From assembly GCA_965213845.1 (NCBI GenBank), contig CBDCAI010000004.1, positions 310,001 to 374,000 on the forward strand: a DNA stretch of 64,000 bases. Reading direction: 5' to 3'. The notes below the pieces were generated by a model, which worked only from the letters and a program-made list of their open reading frames with translations, was not told the DNA's origin and did no database searches. Shown here one piece after another: positions 17,750 to 25,762 of this stretch. A program made the translations under genes and the position numbers. How positions within the stretch are numbered: the first letter of the stretch is position 1; each line of letters starts with the position of its first letter. This DNA is from JBBROS01 sp965213845. Lineage in GTDB: Bacteria; Pseudomonadota; Alphaproteobacteria; Acetobacterales; Acetobacteraceae.

Positions 17750-18452
17750 CCAGGAACGCCAGCCGGTACACCAGCCGGAACGCCCGCGGCAGGATCGTGT
17801 GCAGCGCCTGGCCCACCGGGTCGAACGCCACCCCGAACTCCGCCAGCAGCCGCGGGCCCAAGAAGACCAGCAGCAGCACGATCACGAGCCCCGCCCGCTC
17901 CAGCCGCGCCCAGGCCGCCGCCATCCGCAGCGGCAGCAGCCCGACCGCGATCCGCCCGCCATCCAGCGGCGGGATCGGCAGCAGGTTGAACAGCCCCAGC
18001 ACCAGGTTGGCCAGGATGAACGTCTCCAGCGCCTCCAGCAGCACCAGCGCCGCCGCGTCCGGCAGGTAATCCAGCCCGTGCATCGACAGCGCCGCCAGCC
18101 AGGCCAGGACGAAATTGGCCAACGGTCCCGCCGCCGCCACCAGCGCCATGCCCCGCCGCGGGTCGGCGAAGCGCCAGGCCGACACCGGCACCGGCTTGGC
18201 CCAGCCGAACAGGAACCCGATCCGCCCGATCGTCAGCAGCTGCCCCAGCACCAGCAGCCCCGGCAGGATGATGGTGCCGAACCGGTCGATGTGCCGCAGC
18301 GGGTTCAACGACAGCCGCCCCTGCTGCCGGGCCGTGTCGTCGCCCAGCGCCAGCGCCGCATAGCCATGCGCAGCCTCGTGCAGCGTGATCGCCATGATCG
18401 CCGGCACCGCAGCCAGCAGGATCTGGAGAAGAAGTCCGCTTGGATCGTTCAT
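17742..18452 (-). CDS. site-2 protease family (M50) membrane zinc metalloprotease
   Basis: A 236-residue integral membrane protease. The zinc motif HEAAH is in TLHEAAHGYAALALGDD at residues about 25-40, and the third ligand motif is LLPIPPLDGGRI near residue 165. The NPLRHIDRFGTIILP segment after the HExxH motif is typical of this YwhC-like subfamily. It has about five or six hydrophobic segments and no PDZ domain. It sits between nagZ (7 bp) and scpA (8-bp overlap), an arrangement seen in several alphaproteobacteria. Substrate unknown. Confidence 0.92.
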   Translation of the reverse strand: MNDPSGLLLQILLAAVPAIMAITLHEAAHGYAALALGDDTARQQGRLSLNPLRHIDRFGTIILPGLLVLGQLLTIGRIGFLFGWAKPVPVSAWRFADPRRGMALVAAAGPLANFVLAWLAALSMHGLDYLPDAAALVLLEALETFILANLVLGLFNLLPIPPLDGGRIAVGLLPLRMAAAWARLERAGLVIVLLLVFLGPRLLAEFGVAFDPVGQALHTILPRAFRLVYRLAFLDV

Positions 18453-18459
18453 GCCCCAC

Positions 18460-19455
18460 TCATGTCAGCATCGAGTCCTGGTCGGCAATCAGCGCCTGCC
18501 GGTCCAGGTGCAGTCGGCAGCTGTCGGCCATGCTGTCCGCCCGCGCCATCCGCAGCCGCGTCTCCCGCGAGGCGTCCGGCACGGCGCGCAGCACCGCCTC
18601 GATCTCGTCGAGCCGGCCAGAGCAGTGCAGCGCCAGGTCGCACCCCGCCCCCACCGCCGCCCGCGCCCGCTCGCCCGCGGGGCCGCTCAACGCGTGCATC
18701 GCCAGGTCGTCCGACACCAGCACCCCGTCGAACGCCACCCGGCCGCGGATCACCTGCTGGATCACCGTAGGCGACAGCGTCGCCGGCCGCGCCGCATCGA
18801 TCCCCTCATAGACGATGTGCGCCGTCATCATCCAGGGCAGCCCGGCGCACTGCGTGAACACCTGGAAGTCCCGCGCCAGGTCCGTCTCCGCCCCGATCAC
18901 CGGCAGCTCCATGTGGCTGTCCACCCGGGCCCGCCCATGCCCCGGCGCATGCTTGCCCACCGGCTGCACCCCGGCGCTCAGCAGCCCGTCCGCCATCGAG
19001 TTCGCCACCGCGGCCACCTGCTGCGGGTCGCTGCCATACGACCGGTCGCCGATCGCCTCCGTCGTCCCCTCGGCCCGAAGGTCCAGCACCGGTGCGCACA
19101 CCACGTCGAACCCGACATCGATGCAGTCGAGCCCGATCAACGCCCCGGTCAGCCACGCAAGCTTCAGGCCCGACGCGGCGTCCGCCTCGTACAGCGCCCC
19201 GATCGAGGCCGCGGTCGGGTGCGCCCGCCACTCCGGCGGCCGCAGCCGCGCCACCCGGCCCCCCTCGTGATCGATCATCAGCACCGCGCCGGGCGGCAGC
19301 ACCTCCCGCACGTCGCCCAGCAGCCGGGTCAACGCCAGCGCCCCCTCGATGTTGCGGCCGAACAGGATGACGCCGGCCGGCGGAAAGGCTTGCAGCAGGG
19401 CCGACTCGTCAGGCGTGAGTTCCGGGCCGCCAAGCCCGATGATGGCGGCCTTCAT
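18460..19455 (-). CDS. nagZ: beta-N-acetylhexosaminidase, glycoside hydrolase family 3
   Basis: A 331-residue cytoplasmic NagZ that removes GlcNAc from 1,6-anhydro-MurNAc peptides during cell-wall recycling. FGRNIEG, IDHEGGRVARL, APVLDL and the general-base loop KHAPGHGRARVDSH are seen, with the catalytic nucleophile in VSDDLAM. The usual F in KHFPGHG is A here, a small departure. Length fits the short bacterial NagZ. The M50 gene follows after 7 bp. Confidence 0.94.
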   Translation of the reverse strand: MKAAIIGLGGPELTPDESALLQAFPPAGVILFGRNIEGALALTRLLGDVREVLPPGAVLMIDHEGGRVARLRPPEWRAHPTAASIGALYEADAASGLKLAWLTGALIGLDCIDVGFDVVCAPVLDLRAEGTTEAIGDRSYGSDPQQVAAVANSMADGLLSAGVQPVGKHAPGHGRARVDSHMELPVIGAETDLARDFQVFTQCAGLPWMMTAHIVYEGIDAARPATLSPTVIQQVIRGRVAFDGVLVSDDLAMHALSGPAGERARAAVGAGCDLALHCSGRLDEIEAVLRAVPDASRETRLRMARADSMADSCRLHLDRQALIADQDSMLT

Positions 19456-19530
19456 GCGTCGATAGGGCGGTTCATCCCCAACACATAGCGCACCCGGCTG
19501 GACTCCGCACCGGTGCCGCCCATCAGGATC

Positions 19531-19600
19531 GGGCGATCAGAGGTGGGCGATCAGAGGTGGGCGATCAGAGGTGGGCGATCAGAGGTGGGCGATCAGAAGC
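19531..19600. repeat. five tandem 14-bp repeats spanning the stop of the SPOR gene
   Basis: GGGCGATCAGAGGT is repeated at 14-bp spacing with starts at 19531, 19545, 19559, 19573 and 19587 (last copy diverged). Read on the minus strand each unit carries TGATCG, and the copy at 19593-19595 supplies the stop codon of the SPOR protein. The other four copies lie beyond the gene end, in the gap before nagZ. Confidence 0.93.
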
Positions 19601-20480
19601 TGGCGATCGTGCAGTTGCCGCCCTTGGCCCGCAGCCGGGTGCAGAAGCCGGTGGCGTCGGCCATGTCGCCGAACCCCCCGGTGCGGACCCGCCAGATGGC
19701 GTGCCCGTCCCGCTCCGCCTTCTGGATCGTCGGATGGCGGTCGCGCAGAAGGTCGGGCATGCGCTTGGCCAGCCGCTGCCACTCGGCCTGGGCCGCCGCC
19801 TCGCTGTCCACCGCAGCCAGCTGCACCAGCGTGCCGCCGGCCGTCGCGCGGGGGGCCGGGGCCGCGCCCGGCGTCACACCAGGCGTCACACCAGGCGTCA
19901 CGGCGGCGGCGGGCGGCACGACCCGTCCGGCCGCGGGTCGGGCCGGCGTGTCAGGCAGCGGCGACGCGGCCGTCGAGGCCGAACCCGCGACCGAACCCGG
20001 CGTCACCCCCGGCGTCATCCCCGGCGTCACCCCAGGCGTCATCCCCGCCACAACCCCACCCGGCGCCATGGCCGGCGCCACGCCCGGAACCGGGTCCGCG
20101 GCCGGCGTGGCCTGCTGCATCTGCGCCCGCAGCGCCTGGGGGGCCGGCGCCTCGGCCACCGGCGCCATCCGCTCCGTCCCGGCCGCCTGGTCGCCCAGCA
20201 CCATCTCGTCGGCGCCCGCCACCTGCATGCCCCCGGCATTCTCCGGCTTCACCCGGATCGGCCGGCTGTCCGCCTCGATCACCGGCACCACGACCGGCCG
20301 CCGCCCCATCACCGCCCAGCCCCCCATGCCCAGCAGCAGCGCGCCGCCCAGCCCGATCGCGGCATAGGTCAGCCAACGCGTCGCCGCCCCATCCGGGCGC
20401 CGGGCGCGATAGCGGGAGGCGGTCGGCGCGCGTCCGCCGAAGCCGGTGACGGGGGCCGGGATTCGCAGGTCGTCGGACAC
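19593..20480 (-). CDS. SPOR-domain membrane protein with PGVT-rich linker
   Basis: A 295-residue protein: short cytoplasmic N-terminus, one membrane segment (WLTYAAIGLGGALLLGMGG) and a long Pro/Gly/Ala linker with two blocks of TPGVTPGMTPGV-type repeats (about 19869-20043 in DNA). The C-terminal SPOR domain (VQLAAVDSEAAAQAEWQRL to GFCTRLRAKGGNCTIASF, read in parts) binds denuded peptidoglycan at division septa in known proteins. The GTG at 20480 follows the argS stop by one base. The usual alphaproteobacterial position, between argS and nagZ, supports a cell-envelope role. Confidence 0.88.
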   Translation of the reverse strand: MSDDLRIPAPVTGFGGRAPTASRYRARRPDGAATRWLTYAAIGLGGALLLGMGGWAVMGRRPVVVPVIEADSRPIRVKPENAGGMQVAGADEMVLGDQAAGTERMAPVAEAPAPQALRAQMQQATPAADPVPGVAPAMAPGGVVAGMTPGVTPGMTPGVTPGSVAGSASTAASPLPDTPARPAAGRVVPPAAAVTPGVTPGVTPGAAPAPRATAGGTLVQLAAVDSEAAAQAEWQRLAKRMPDLLRDRHPTIQKAERDGHAIWRVRTGGFGDMADATGFCTRLRAKGGNCTIASF

Positions 20481-20481
20481 G

Positions 20482-22263
20482 TCAGCGCATCTCCTCCACA
20501 GGCTCGACACCCAGCACCGCCAGGCCGGAGCGGATCACGGTCGCCGTCGCCTCGACCAGGGCCAGCCGGGCCCGCGTCTCCGCCGGCCGGTCGGCCTGCA
20601 GGAACCGCATGGTCGAATCGTCGCGTCCACGGTTCCACAACATATGAAAGTCGCCGGCCAAGTCATAGAGAAAAAACGCAATTCGATGCGGCTCCTGCGC
20701 CAGCGCCGCACCCTCCACCGTCCGCGGCCAGGACGCGAGCCGGCGGATCAGCGCCATCTCCGCCTCCGCACCCAGGCTGTCCAGCGGCACCCCGGCCAGC
20801 GCCGCCCCCGACACGTCGTGCACCTCGCCCGCCGCCCGAAGCACCGACCGGCACCGGGCATGCGCATACTGCACATAGAACACCGGATTCTCCCGCGTCT
20901 GCGCCACCACGGCGTCCAGGTCGAACTCCATCTGCGCATCCGACTTGCGGGTCAGCATCGTGAAGCGAACCGCGTCCCGCCCCACCTCCTCCAGCAGCTC
21001 CGACAGCGTCACGTACGTGCCCGCCCGCTTGCTCATCCGCACCGGCTGCCCGTCCCGCACCACCCGCACGATCTGGCACAGTACCACCTCCAGCCGCTGC
21101 TCGCTGTTCCCCGCCAGCGCCTTCACCGCCGACTTCATCCGGCTGACATAGCCGCCATGGTCCGCGCCCCACACATCCACCATCAGCCCGGCTCCCCGCG
21201 CCATCTTGTCGGCGTGGTAGGCGATGTCGTTGGCGAAATACGTGTTCGACCCGTCCGACTTCCGCAGCGGCCGGTCCACGTCGTCGCCGAACCGCGTCGC
21301 GCGGAACAGCGTCTGTTCCCGTGGCTCCCAGTCGTCGGGGGTCTTGCCCTTCGGCGGCTCCAGCACCCCCTCGTAGATCAGCCCCTGCGCCTGCAGCCGG
21401 TCGATCACGTGGTCCGTCGCACCCCGCTCCACCAGCGACCGCTCGCTGGTGAAGACGTCCGGCACCACGCCCAGCGCCGCCAGGTCCGTGCGGATGCCCG
21501 CCATCATCGCCGCCACCGTCTCGTCCCGCACCAGGTCGAGCCAGCCCGAGGGCTCCGCCACCGTGCCGCCCGGTCCAGCCAACGCCGCCCCGTGCCGCGC
21601 GAACAGCGCCTCGCCCACCGGCACCAGATACTCCCCCCGGTACTGCAGCCCGCCCGGCACCTGCGCCGCGAACGCCTCCTCGGTCATCGCGGTGCCTGCC
21701 GCCTGCAGGTATCGCCAGTAGGCCGCCCAGGCGAGCGCCGCCACCTGCGCCCCGGCATCGTTGATGTAATACTCCTTCGTCACCACGAACCCGGCCTTCT
21801 GCATCAGGTTCGCCAAGGCATCCCCCACCACGGCCCCCCGGCAATGCCCGATGTGCATGGGACCCGTCGGGTTGGCGGACACGTACTCCACGTTCACCGC
21901 CCGCCCCCCGCCCGCCTGGCTGTCGCCGAAGGCAGCGCCGGCCCGCAGGATCGCCGGCAACACCGCCCGCAACGCCTCGGGCCGCAGATGCAGGTTCACG
22001 AACCCCGGCCCCGCCGGCTCCGCCCGCAGCACGTCCGCGCCCTCCGCCAACGCCGCCGCCAACGCCTGCGCGATCGCGGACGGCGCCATGCGCGCCGCCT
22101 TCGCGCTCACCATCGCCGCGTTCGTCGCCATGTCGCCATGCGCCGCCTCCCGCGCCGGCGTCACCTCAACCCGCGCCGCAACCTCCTCCGGCAACCCCGG
22201 CACCACCGCCCGCAACGCCGCCACGACGGTCTCCCGCACGCGGGCATAGATGTTCTCTGTCAC
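20482..22263 (-). CDS. argS: arginyl-tRNA synthetase
   Basis: A 593-residue class I synthetase. The N-terminal additional domain is followed by the HIGH-type motif in NPTGPMHIGHCRGAVVGD near residue 130. The KMSKS-equivalent RMSKRAGTYVTLSEL lies in the middle, and the C-terminal DALR anticodon-binding domain ends VEPVEEMR. Start at 22263, two bases after the end of the truncated PIN frame. The ribosome binding site before it is weak, so translation may be coupled to the remnant upstream. Confidence 0.97.
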   Translation of the reverse strand: MTENIYARVRETVVAALRAVVPGLPEEVAARVEVTPAREAAHGDMATNAAMVSAKAARMAPSAIAQALAAALAEGADVLRAEPAGPGFVNLHLRPEALRAVLPAILRAGAAFGDSQAGGGRAVNVEYVSANPTGPMHIGHCRGAVVGDALANLMQKAGFVVTKEYYINDAGAQVAALAWAAYWRYLQAAGTAMTEEAFAAQVPGGLQYRGEYLVPVGEALFARHGAALAGPGGTVAEPSGWLDLVRDETVAAMMAGIRTDLAALGVVPDVFTSERSLVERGATDHVIDRLQAQGLIYEGVLEPPKGKTPDDWEPREQTLFRATRFGDDVDRPLRKSDGSNTYFANDIAYHADKMARGAGLMVDVWGADHGGYVSRMKSAVKALAGNSEQRLEVVLCQIVRVVRDGQPVRMSKRAGTYVTLSELLEEVGRDAVRFTMLTRKSDAQMEFDLDAVVAQTRENPVFYVQYAHARCRSVLRAAGEVHDVSGAALAGVPLDSLGAEAEMALIRRLASWPRTVEGAALAQEPHRIAFFLYDLAGDFHMLWNRGRDDSTMRFLQADRPAETRARLALVEATATVIRSGLAVLGVEPVEEMR

Positions 22264-22264
22264 G

Positions 22265-22363
22265 TCACCGTCTTTCCAAATCGAGTTCGACCGAGATGTA
22301 CCGGATGTCCGACAGACCCACGAGCAGGAGCAGCAACGGCCCCGTGTCGACGACGACGATCAT
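22265..22363 (-). pseudogene. truncated PIN-domain (VapC-like) protein
   Basis: A 32-codon frame starting MIVVVDTGPLLLLLVGLSD, which is the standard first strand and first catalytic Asp of a PIN-domain ribonuclease. The frame then ends within the first helix, just before argS. Intact PIN toxins are about 130 residues and need three or four acidic residues, so this is a remnant. The ATG overlaps the stop of the preceding 98-residue gene by 4 bp (ATGA), the layout of a toxin-antitoxin-like pair. Confidence 0.7.
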
Positions 22364-22656
22364 CCAGCCACGTCGACGCCTTCGCGGTTCACCATCGACA
22401 GGACACGCCCGTCCGACGACGGCAGCAGGGTCTTGTACGACTGCCTCGACGCCGAGGCCGCCCCGAGGCCCTCCAGGATCTCGAGCGTCCTCGTCCGGGG
22501 CGCCGGCCAAGGCCGCGAGAACCCGACCGTGATCTTCCATTGGTCGCGGGCATCGTCGTGCATCACCTCCTCGAGGCCGATGTTCGACACGTTCTCGTCG
22601 GCGTAGATGTCACTGACATACGCCTTCGTCGCCGCAATGGCCTCTTTGACTTCCAT
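22360..22656 (-). CDS. conserved hypothetical partner of a PIN-domain gene
   Basis: A 98-residue soluble protein starting MEVKEAIAATKAYVSDIY, with the conserved-looking core IGLEEVMHDD, WKITVGFSRPW and DGRVLSMVNRE. I recall similar small proteins encoded directly before PIN-domain genes, but I cannot name a characterised family. Base composition is a little less GC-rich than its neighbours. Its downstream partner is cut to 32 codons, so this may be an orphan antitoxin-like gene. Confidence 0.7.
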   Translation of the reverse strand: MEVKEAIAATKAYVSDIYADENVSNIGLEEVMHDDARDQWKITVGFSRPWPAPRTRTLEILEGLGAASASRQSYKTLLPSSDGRVLSMVNREGVDVAG

Positions 22657-22772
22657 GACCCCGCTCCAGACCTTAGGGCGCCATGACCTGGTGTTCTTCA
22701 CACACAGCCTTGAAGGCGCCGGCAAAACTGAGACATGGAGCGGGATCGCATTCCTAGCTGATGTCATCCGCT

Positions 22773-23921
22773 CTAGGTCACCTTAAACGGGTCGGTCAGG
22801 CGCTGCCACTCGTCGAGCGCGAAGCGGTCGGTCATGCCGGCGATGTAGTCCGTCACGATCAGCCCCGCCCGGGCCGCGTCGCCGCCGCTGGCCAGCGCGC
22901 GCCAGCCGTCCGGCAGCAGGCTCGTGTCCTCGTGCAGCAGCTGGAACATGGCCTCCGTCACCCGGCGGCTCTTCGCCGTCATCCGCCGCACCTTCCAGTG
23001 CCGGTACATCCGCGCCGTCAGGAACTCCTTGATCGCGCGGTTCGCCTCCGCCATCGCCGGGCTGAACGCCACCATCGGCTGCTTGGCCCGCCGCACCGCG
23101 TCGGCACTCCCCGGGTCCGCCTTCGCGATCCGCCGCCGGGTCTCCTCCACCAGGTCGGTCGCGAACCCGTTGATCACCCGGCGGATCGTCTCGTGCCGCA
23201 GCCGTGGCGGCGGCACATCGAGGCTCGCGACCCGCGCCTGCGCCAACGCCGCCCCCACCACCGGCAGGTGCCGGATATCCTCCGGCCCGAACAGCCCGGC
23301 CCGCATCCCGTCATCCAGGTCGTGGCTGTGATACGCGATGTCGTCCGACAACGCCGCCACCTGCGCCTCCAACGACGCATAGGTGTGCAGGTCCAGCTTG
23401 TGCCGGGCGTCGTACTCCGCCGTGTACGCCGGCGGGTGCCGCACCGGCCCGTTGTGCTTGGCCAGCCCCTCCAGCGTCTCCCATGTCAGGTTCAACCCGT
23501 CGAAGGCGGCATACCGGCTCTCGAGCTTCGTCACCGTCCGCAGGCTCTGCGCATTGTGGTCGAACCCGCCATGCGGCTTCATCCGCGCGTTCAGCGCCTC
23601 CTCTCCCGCATGGCCGAACGGCGGGTGGCCCAGGTCGTGCGCCAGCGCCAGCGCCTCCGTCAGGTCCTCGTCAAGCTGCAGCTCCCGCGCGATCGAGCGG
23701 GCGATCTGCGCCACCTCGATGCTGTGGGTCAGCCGCGTGCGGAAGAAGTCCCCCTCGTGGTTGACGAACACCTGGGTCTTGTACTGCAGCTTGCGGAACG
23801 CGCTGCTGTGGATCACCCGGTCGCGGTCCCGTTGCCACGGGCTGCGCCCCGGCGCCTCCGGCTCGTGATACAGCCGGCCGCGCGACGTCTCGGGCCGGAC
23901 GGCATAGGGGGCGTGGGGCAT
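22773..23921 (-). CDS. dgt: deoxyguanosinetriphosphate triphosphohydrolase-like HD-domain protein
   Basis: A 382-residue HD-superfamily phosphohydrolase that cleaves dNTPs (dGTP type) to nucleoside and triphosphate. The signature RDRDRVIHSSAFRKLQYKTQ is followed by RTRLTHSIEVAQIAR and the metal site HDLGHPPFGHAGE, with DDIAY(H) as the second metal ligand. ATG at 23921 gives MPHAPYAVRPETSRGR. It is divergent from erpA (60 bp), the common alphaproteobacterial arrangement erpA-dgt-argS. Confidence 0.94.
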   Translation of the reverse strand: MPHAPYAVRPETSRGRLYHEPEAPGRSPWQRDRDRVIHSSAFRKLQYKTQVFVNHEGDFFRTRLTHSIEVAQIARSIARELQLDEDLTEALALAHDLGHPPFGHAGEEALNARMKPHGGFDHNAQSLRTVTKLESRYAAFDGLNLTWETLEGLAKHNGPVRHPPAYTAEYDARHKLDLHTYASLEAQVAALSDDIAYHSHDLDDGMRAGLFGPEDIRHLPVVGAALAQARVASLDVPPPRLRHETIRRVINGFATDLVEETRRRIAKADPGSADAVRRAKQPMVAFSPAMAEANRAIKEFLTARMYRHWKVRRMTAKSRRVTEAMFQLLHEDTSLLPDGWRALASGGDAARAGLIVTDYIAGMTDRFALDEWQRLTDPFKVT

Positions 23922-23981
23922 GACGACGCTGTAGCAACACCGCCCTTCAATGTCGCCCCCCGAACCGCTATGTGTGAAGGC

Positions 23982-24344
23982 ATGACCCAGATCGCCCCCT
24001 TCAGCGTCAGCGACCGCGCCGCGGAACGCGTGTCCGAGATCGTTGCCGCCAATGCCATGCACGGGAGCGGTTCCGGTGGCACGCCGGCCGCACTCCGCGT
24101 CGCCGTCCTGGCCGGCGGCTGCAGCGGCTTCCAATACAAGTTCGAGCTGGACGACGCGACCCAGCCCGACGACCTGGTCATCGAGCGCGAGGGCGCCCGC
24201 ATCCTGGTCGACCCCGCCAGCATGGACCTGCTTGCCGGCTCCGAGCTCGACTACACCGACGCGCTCATGGGGGCCCACTTCACCGTCCGCAACCCGAACG
24301 CGACCTCGGCCTGCGGCTGCGGGACCAGCTTCTCCATCGATTGA
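23982..24344 (+). CDS. erpA: A-type iron-sulfur cluster insertion protein
   Basis: A 120-residue HesB/IscA-family carrier that hands Fe-S clusters to apoproteins. The three ligand cysteines are present: GGCSGF and the C-terminal ACGCGTSF. The ATG at 23982 has GAAGG just before it. An insertion (GSGSGGTP) near residue 32 lengthens the second loop slightly. The location opposite dgt matches ErpA in alphaproteobacteria. Fe-S carriers would serve the clusters of the formate dehydrogenase and respiration alike. Confidence 0.92.
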   Translation: MTQIAPFSVSDRAAERVSEIVAANAMHGSGSGGTPAALRVAVLAGGCSGFQYKFELDDATQPDDLVIEREGARILVDPASMDLLAGSELDYTDALMGAHFTVRNPNATSACGCGTSFSID

Positions 24345-24374
24345 AGCCCATCGATCGAGCCCGGCCGTCCCGCC

Positions 24375-25184
24375 ATGAAGATCGCCACCTGGAACGTCAA
24401 CTCCATCCGCCAGCGGGAACGCCACGTTGCCGACTGGCTCGGCCGCAACCAGCCCGACCTGCTGCTGCTGCAGGAGATCAAGTGCGAGGAACCCCAGTTC
24501 CCCGGTGCCGAACCCGCCGACCTCGGATCGACCGCCGGGGGATCGTCCAGCCTCGCCTTCCCCGGCTACACCGCCCACATCGTCGGGCAGAAAAGCTACA
24601 ACGGCGTCGCCATCCTCGCCCGCGTGCCCGTCGTGGTCACCCACCGCGCCCTGCCGGGCCTCGACCCGGACGACGCCCAGGCCCGCTACATCGAAGTCGC
24701 AGCCGCGGGCGTCACCGTCGGCAACCTGTATCTCCCCAACGGCAACTCCGGCGGCGACGAAGGCTACGCCTACAAGCTGCGCTGGATGGCCTGCCTCGCC
24801 GCCCATGCCAAAACCCTGCTGGACGCCGACCGGCCCTGCGTCTTCGCCGGCGACTACAACGTGGCCCCCACCGACGAGGACTACGCCCCCGGCACCCTGC
24901 CCCCCGGCGACGCGCTGGTCCGCCCCGAGACCCGGGCCGCCTTCCGCACCATGCTCTGGCACGGCCTGACCGACGCCATCCGCGCCCTGCACCCCACCGG
25001 CCGCGTCTACACCTTCTGGGACTACCAGGCCGGCGCCTGGCGCCGCGACGCCGGCCTGCGCATCGACCACGCCCTCCTCTCGCCCGACCTCGCCGACCGC
25101 CTCGTCTCCGCCAGCCCCGACCGCGACGAGCGCGGCCAGGTCCAGCCCTCCGACCACGTGCCTGTCGTCATCGAGCTGGCCTGA
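24375..25184 (+). CDS. xthA: exodeoxyribonuclease III (AP endonuclease)
   Basis: A 269-residue endonuclease/exonuclease/phosphatase-fold DNA repair enzyme. Motifs: ATWNVNSIRQR, LLLLQEIKCEE (metal Glu), NGVAILAR, LYLPNGNS, GDYNVAPTDED, and the terminal SDHVPVV with the catalytic Asp-His. WDYQAGAWRRDAGLRIDHAL is characteristic of XthA. Starts 30 bp after erpA on the same strand, so probably cotranscribed. Confidence 0.96.
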   Translation: MKIATWNVNSIRQRERHVADWLGRNQPDLLLLQEIKCEEPQFPGAEPADLGSTAGGSSSLAFPGYTAHIVGQKSYNGVAILARVPVVVTHRALPGLDPDDAQARYIEVAAAGVTVGNLYLPNGNSGGDEGYAYKLRWMACLAAHAKTLLDADRPCVFAGDYNVAPTDEDYAPGTLPPGDALVRPETRAAFRTMLWHGLTDAIRALHPTGRVYTFWDYQAGAWRRDAGLRIDHALLSPDLADRLVSASPDRDERGQVQPSDHVPVVIELA

Positions 25185-25205
25185 CCAGGGTCGCGCTCCG
25201 GTGCC

Positions 25206-25673
25206 TCAGGCCCGCGGCGCCCCTTTCGGCCGCGGCAGCGGGCCCTCGTCGCGCAGCCCGTGCCACGACAGCACGATCTCCGCCATGAACGACGCCAGTG
25301 CGCCGATCGTCGCCGCCAGGGCCAGGCCGAACAGCAGGAACAGCACCCAGGCCGCCCCGGCATCCCGCAAGGCCCCCAGGAACAGCATGAAGGCCGCCGC
25401 CGCCGTCATCCCGCCTGCGGTGATCCCCATCGCCACCGCCGTGTCCAGCGCGAACGTCCGGCGGCGCAGCCGGTGCAGGTGCCCCCGCAACTCCCCCGCG
25501 TCCGGCCCGTCCGGGTGCGCCCGATACAGCTCCTCGGCGTGTTCCATATGGTCGGTGATGCGGGCCAGCCGCGCCGTGAACACGTTCAGCAGCGTGCCGA
25601 TGCCCGACAGCAGGAACACCGGCGTCAGCGCCACCTGGATGATGTGCGCGACGCTCTCCAGCGGCACGCCCAT
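25206..25673 (-). CDS. DUF2721 family membrane protein
   Basis: A 155-residue membrane protein with an N-terminal hydrophobic segment (IIQVALTPVFLLSGIGTLLN), a basic-acidic loop (RLARITDHMEHAEELYR) and two C-terminal membrane segments. The TPVFLLSGIGxLLNVFTxRLARIxDR pattern is the DUF2721 signature. No function is known for the family. ATG 25673 is the first that gives this N-terminus. Confidence 0.83.
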   Translation of the reverse strand: MGVPLESVAHIIQVALTPVFLLSGIGTLLNVFTARLARITDHMEHAEELYRAHPDGPDAGELRGHLHRLRRRTFALDTAVAMGITAGGMTAAAAFMLFLGALRDAGAAWVLFLLFGLALAATIGALASFMAEIVLSWHGLRDEGPLPRPKGAPRA

Positions 25674-25762
25674 GGCCGATTCGTTCAAGCCGGTCCACCG
25701 CGGGTCAGGGTCATCCACCCTTTCTGCCCCAGGCTCGCCGATCGATCCAGCCGCAAAAGGCC

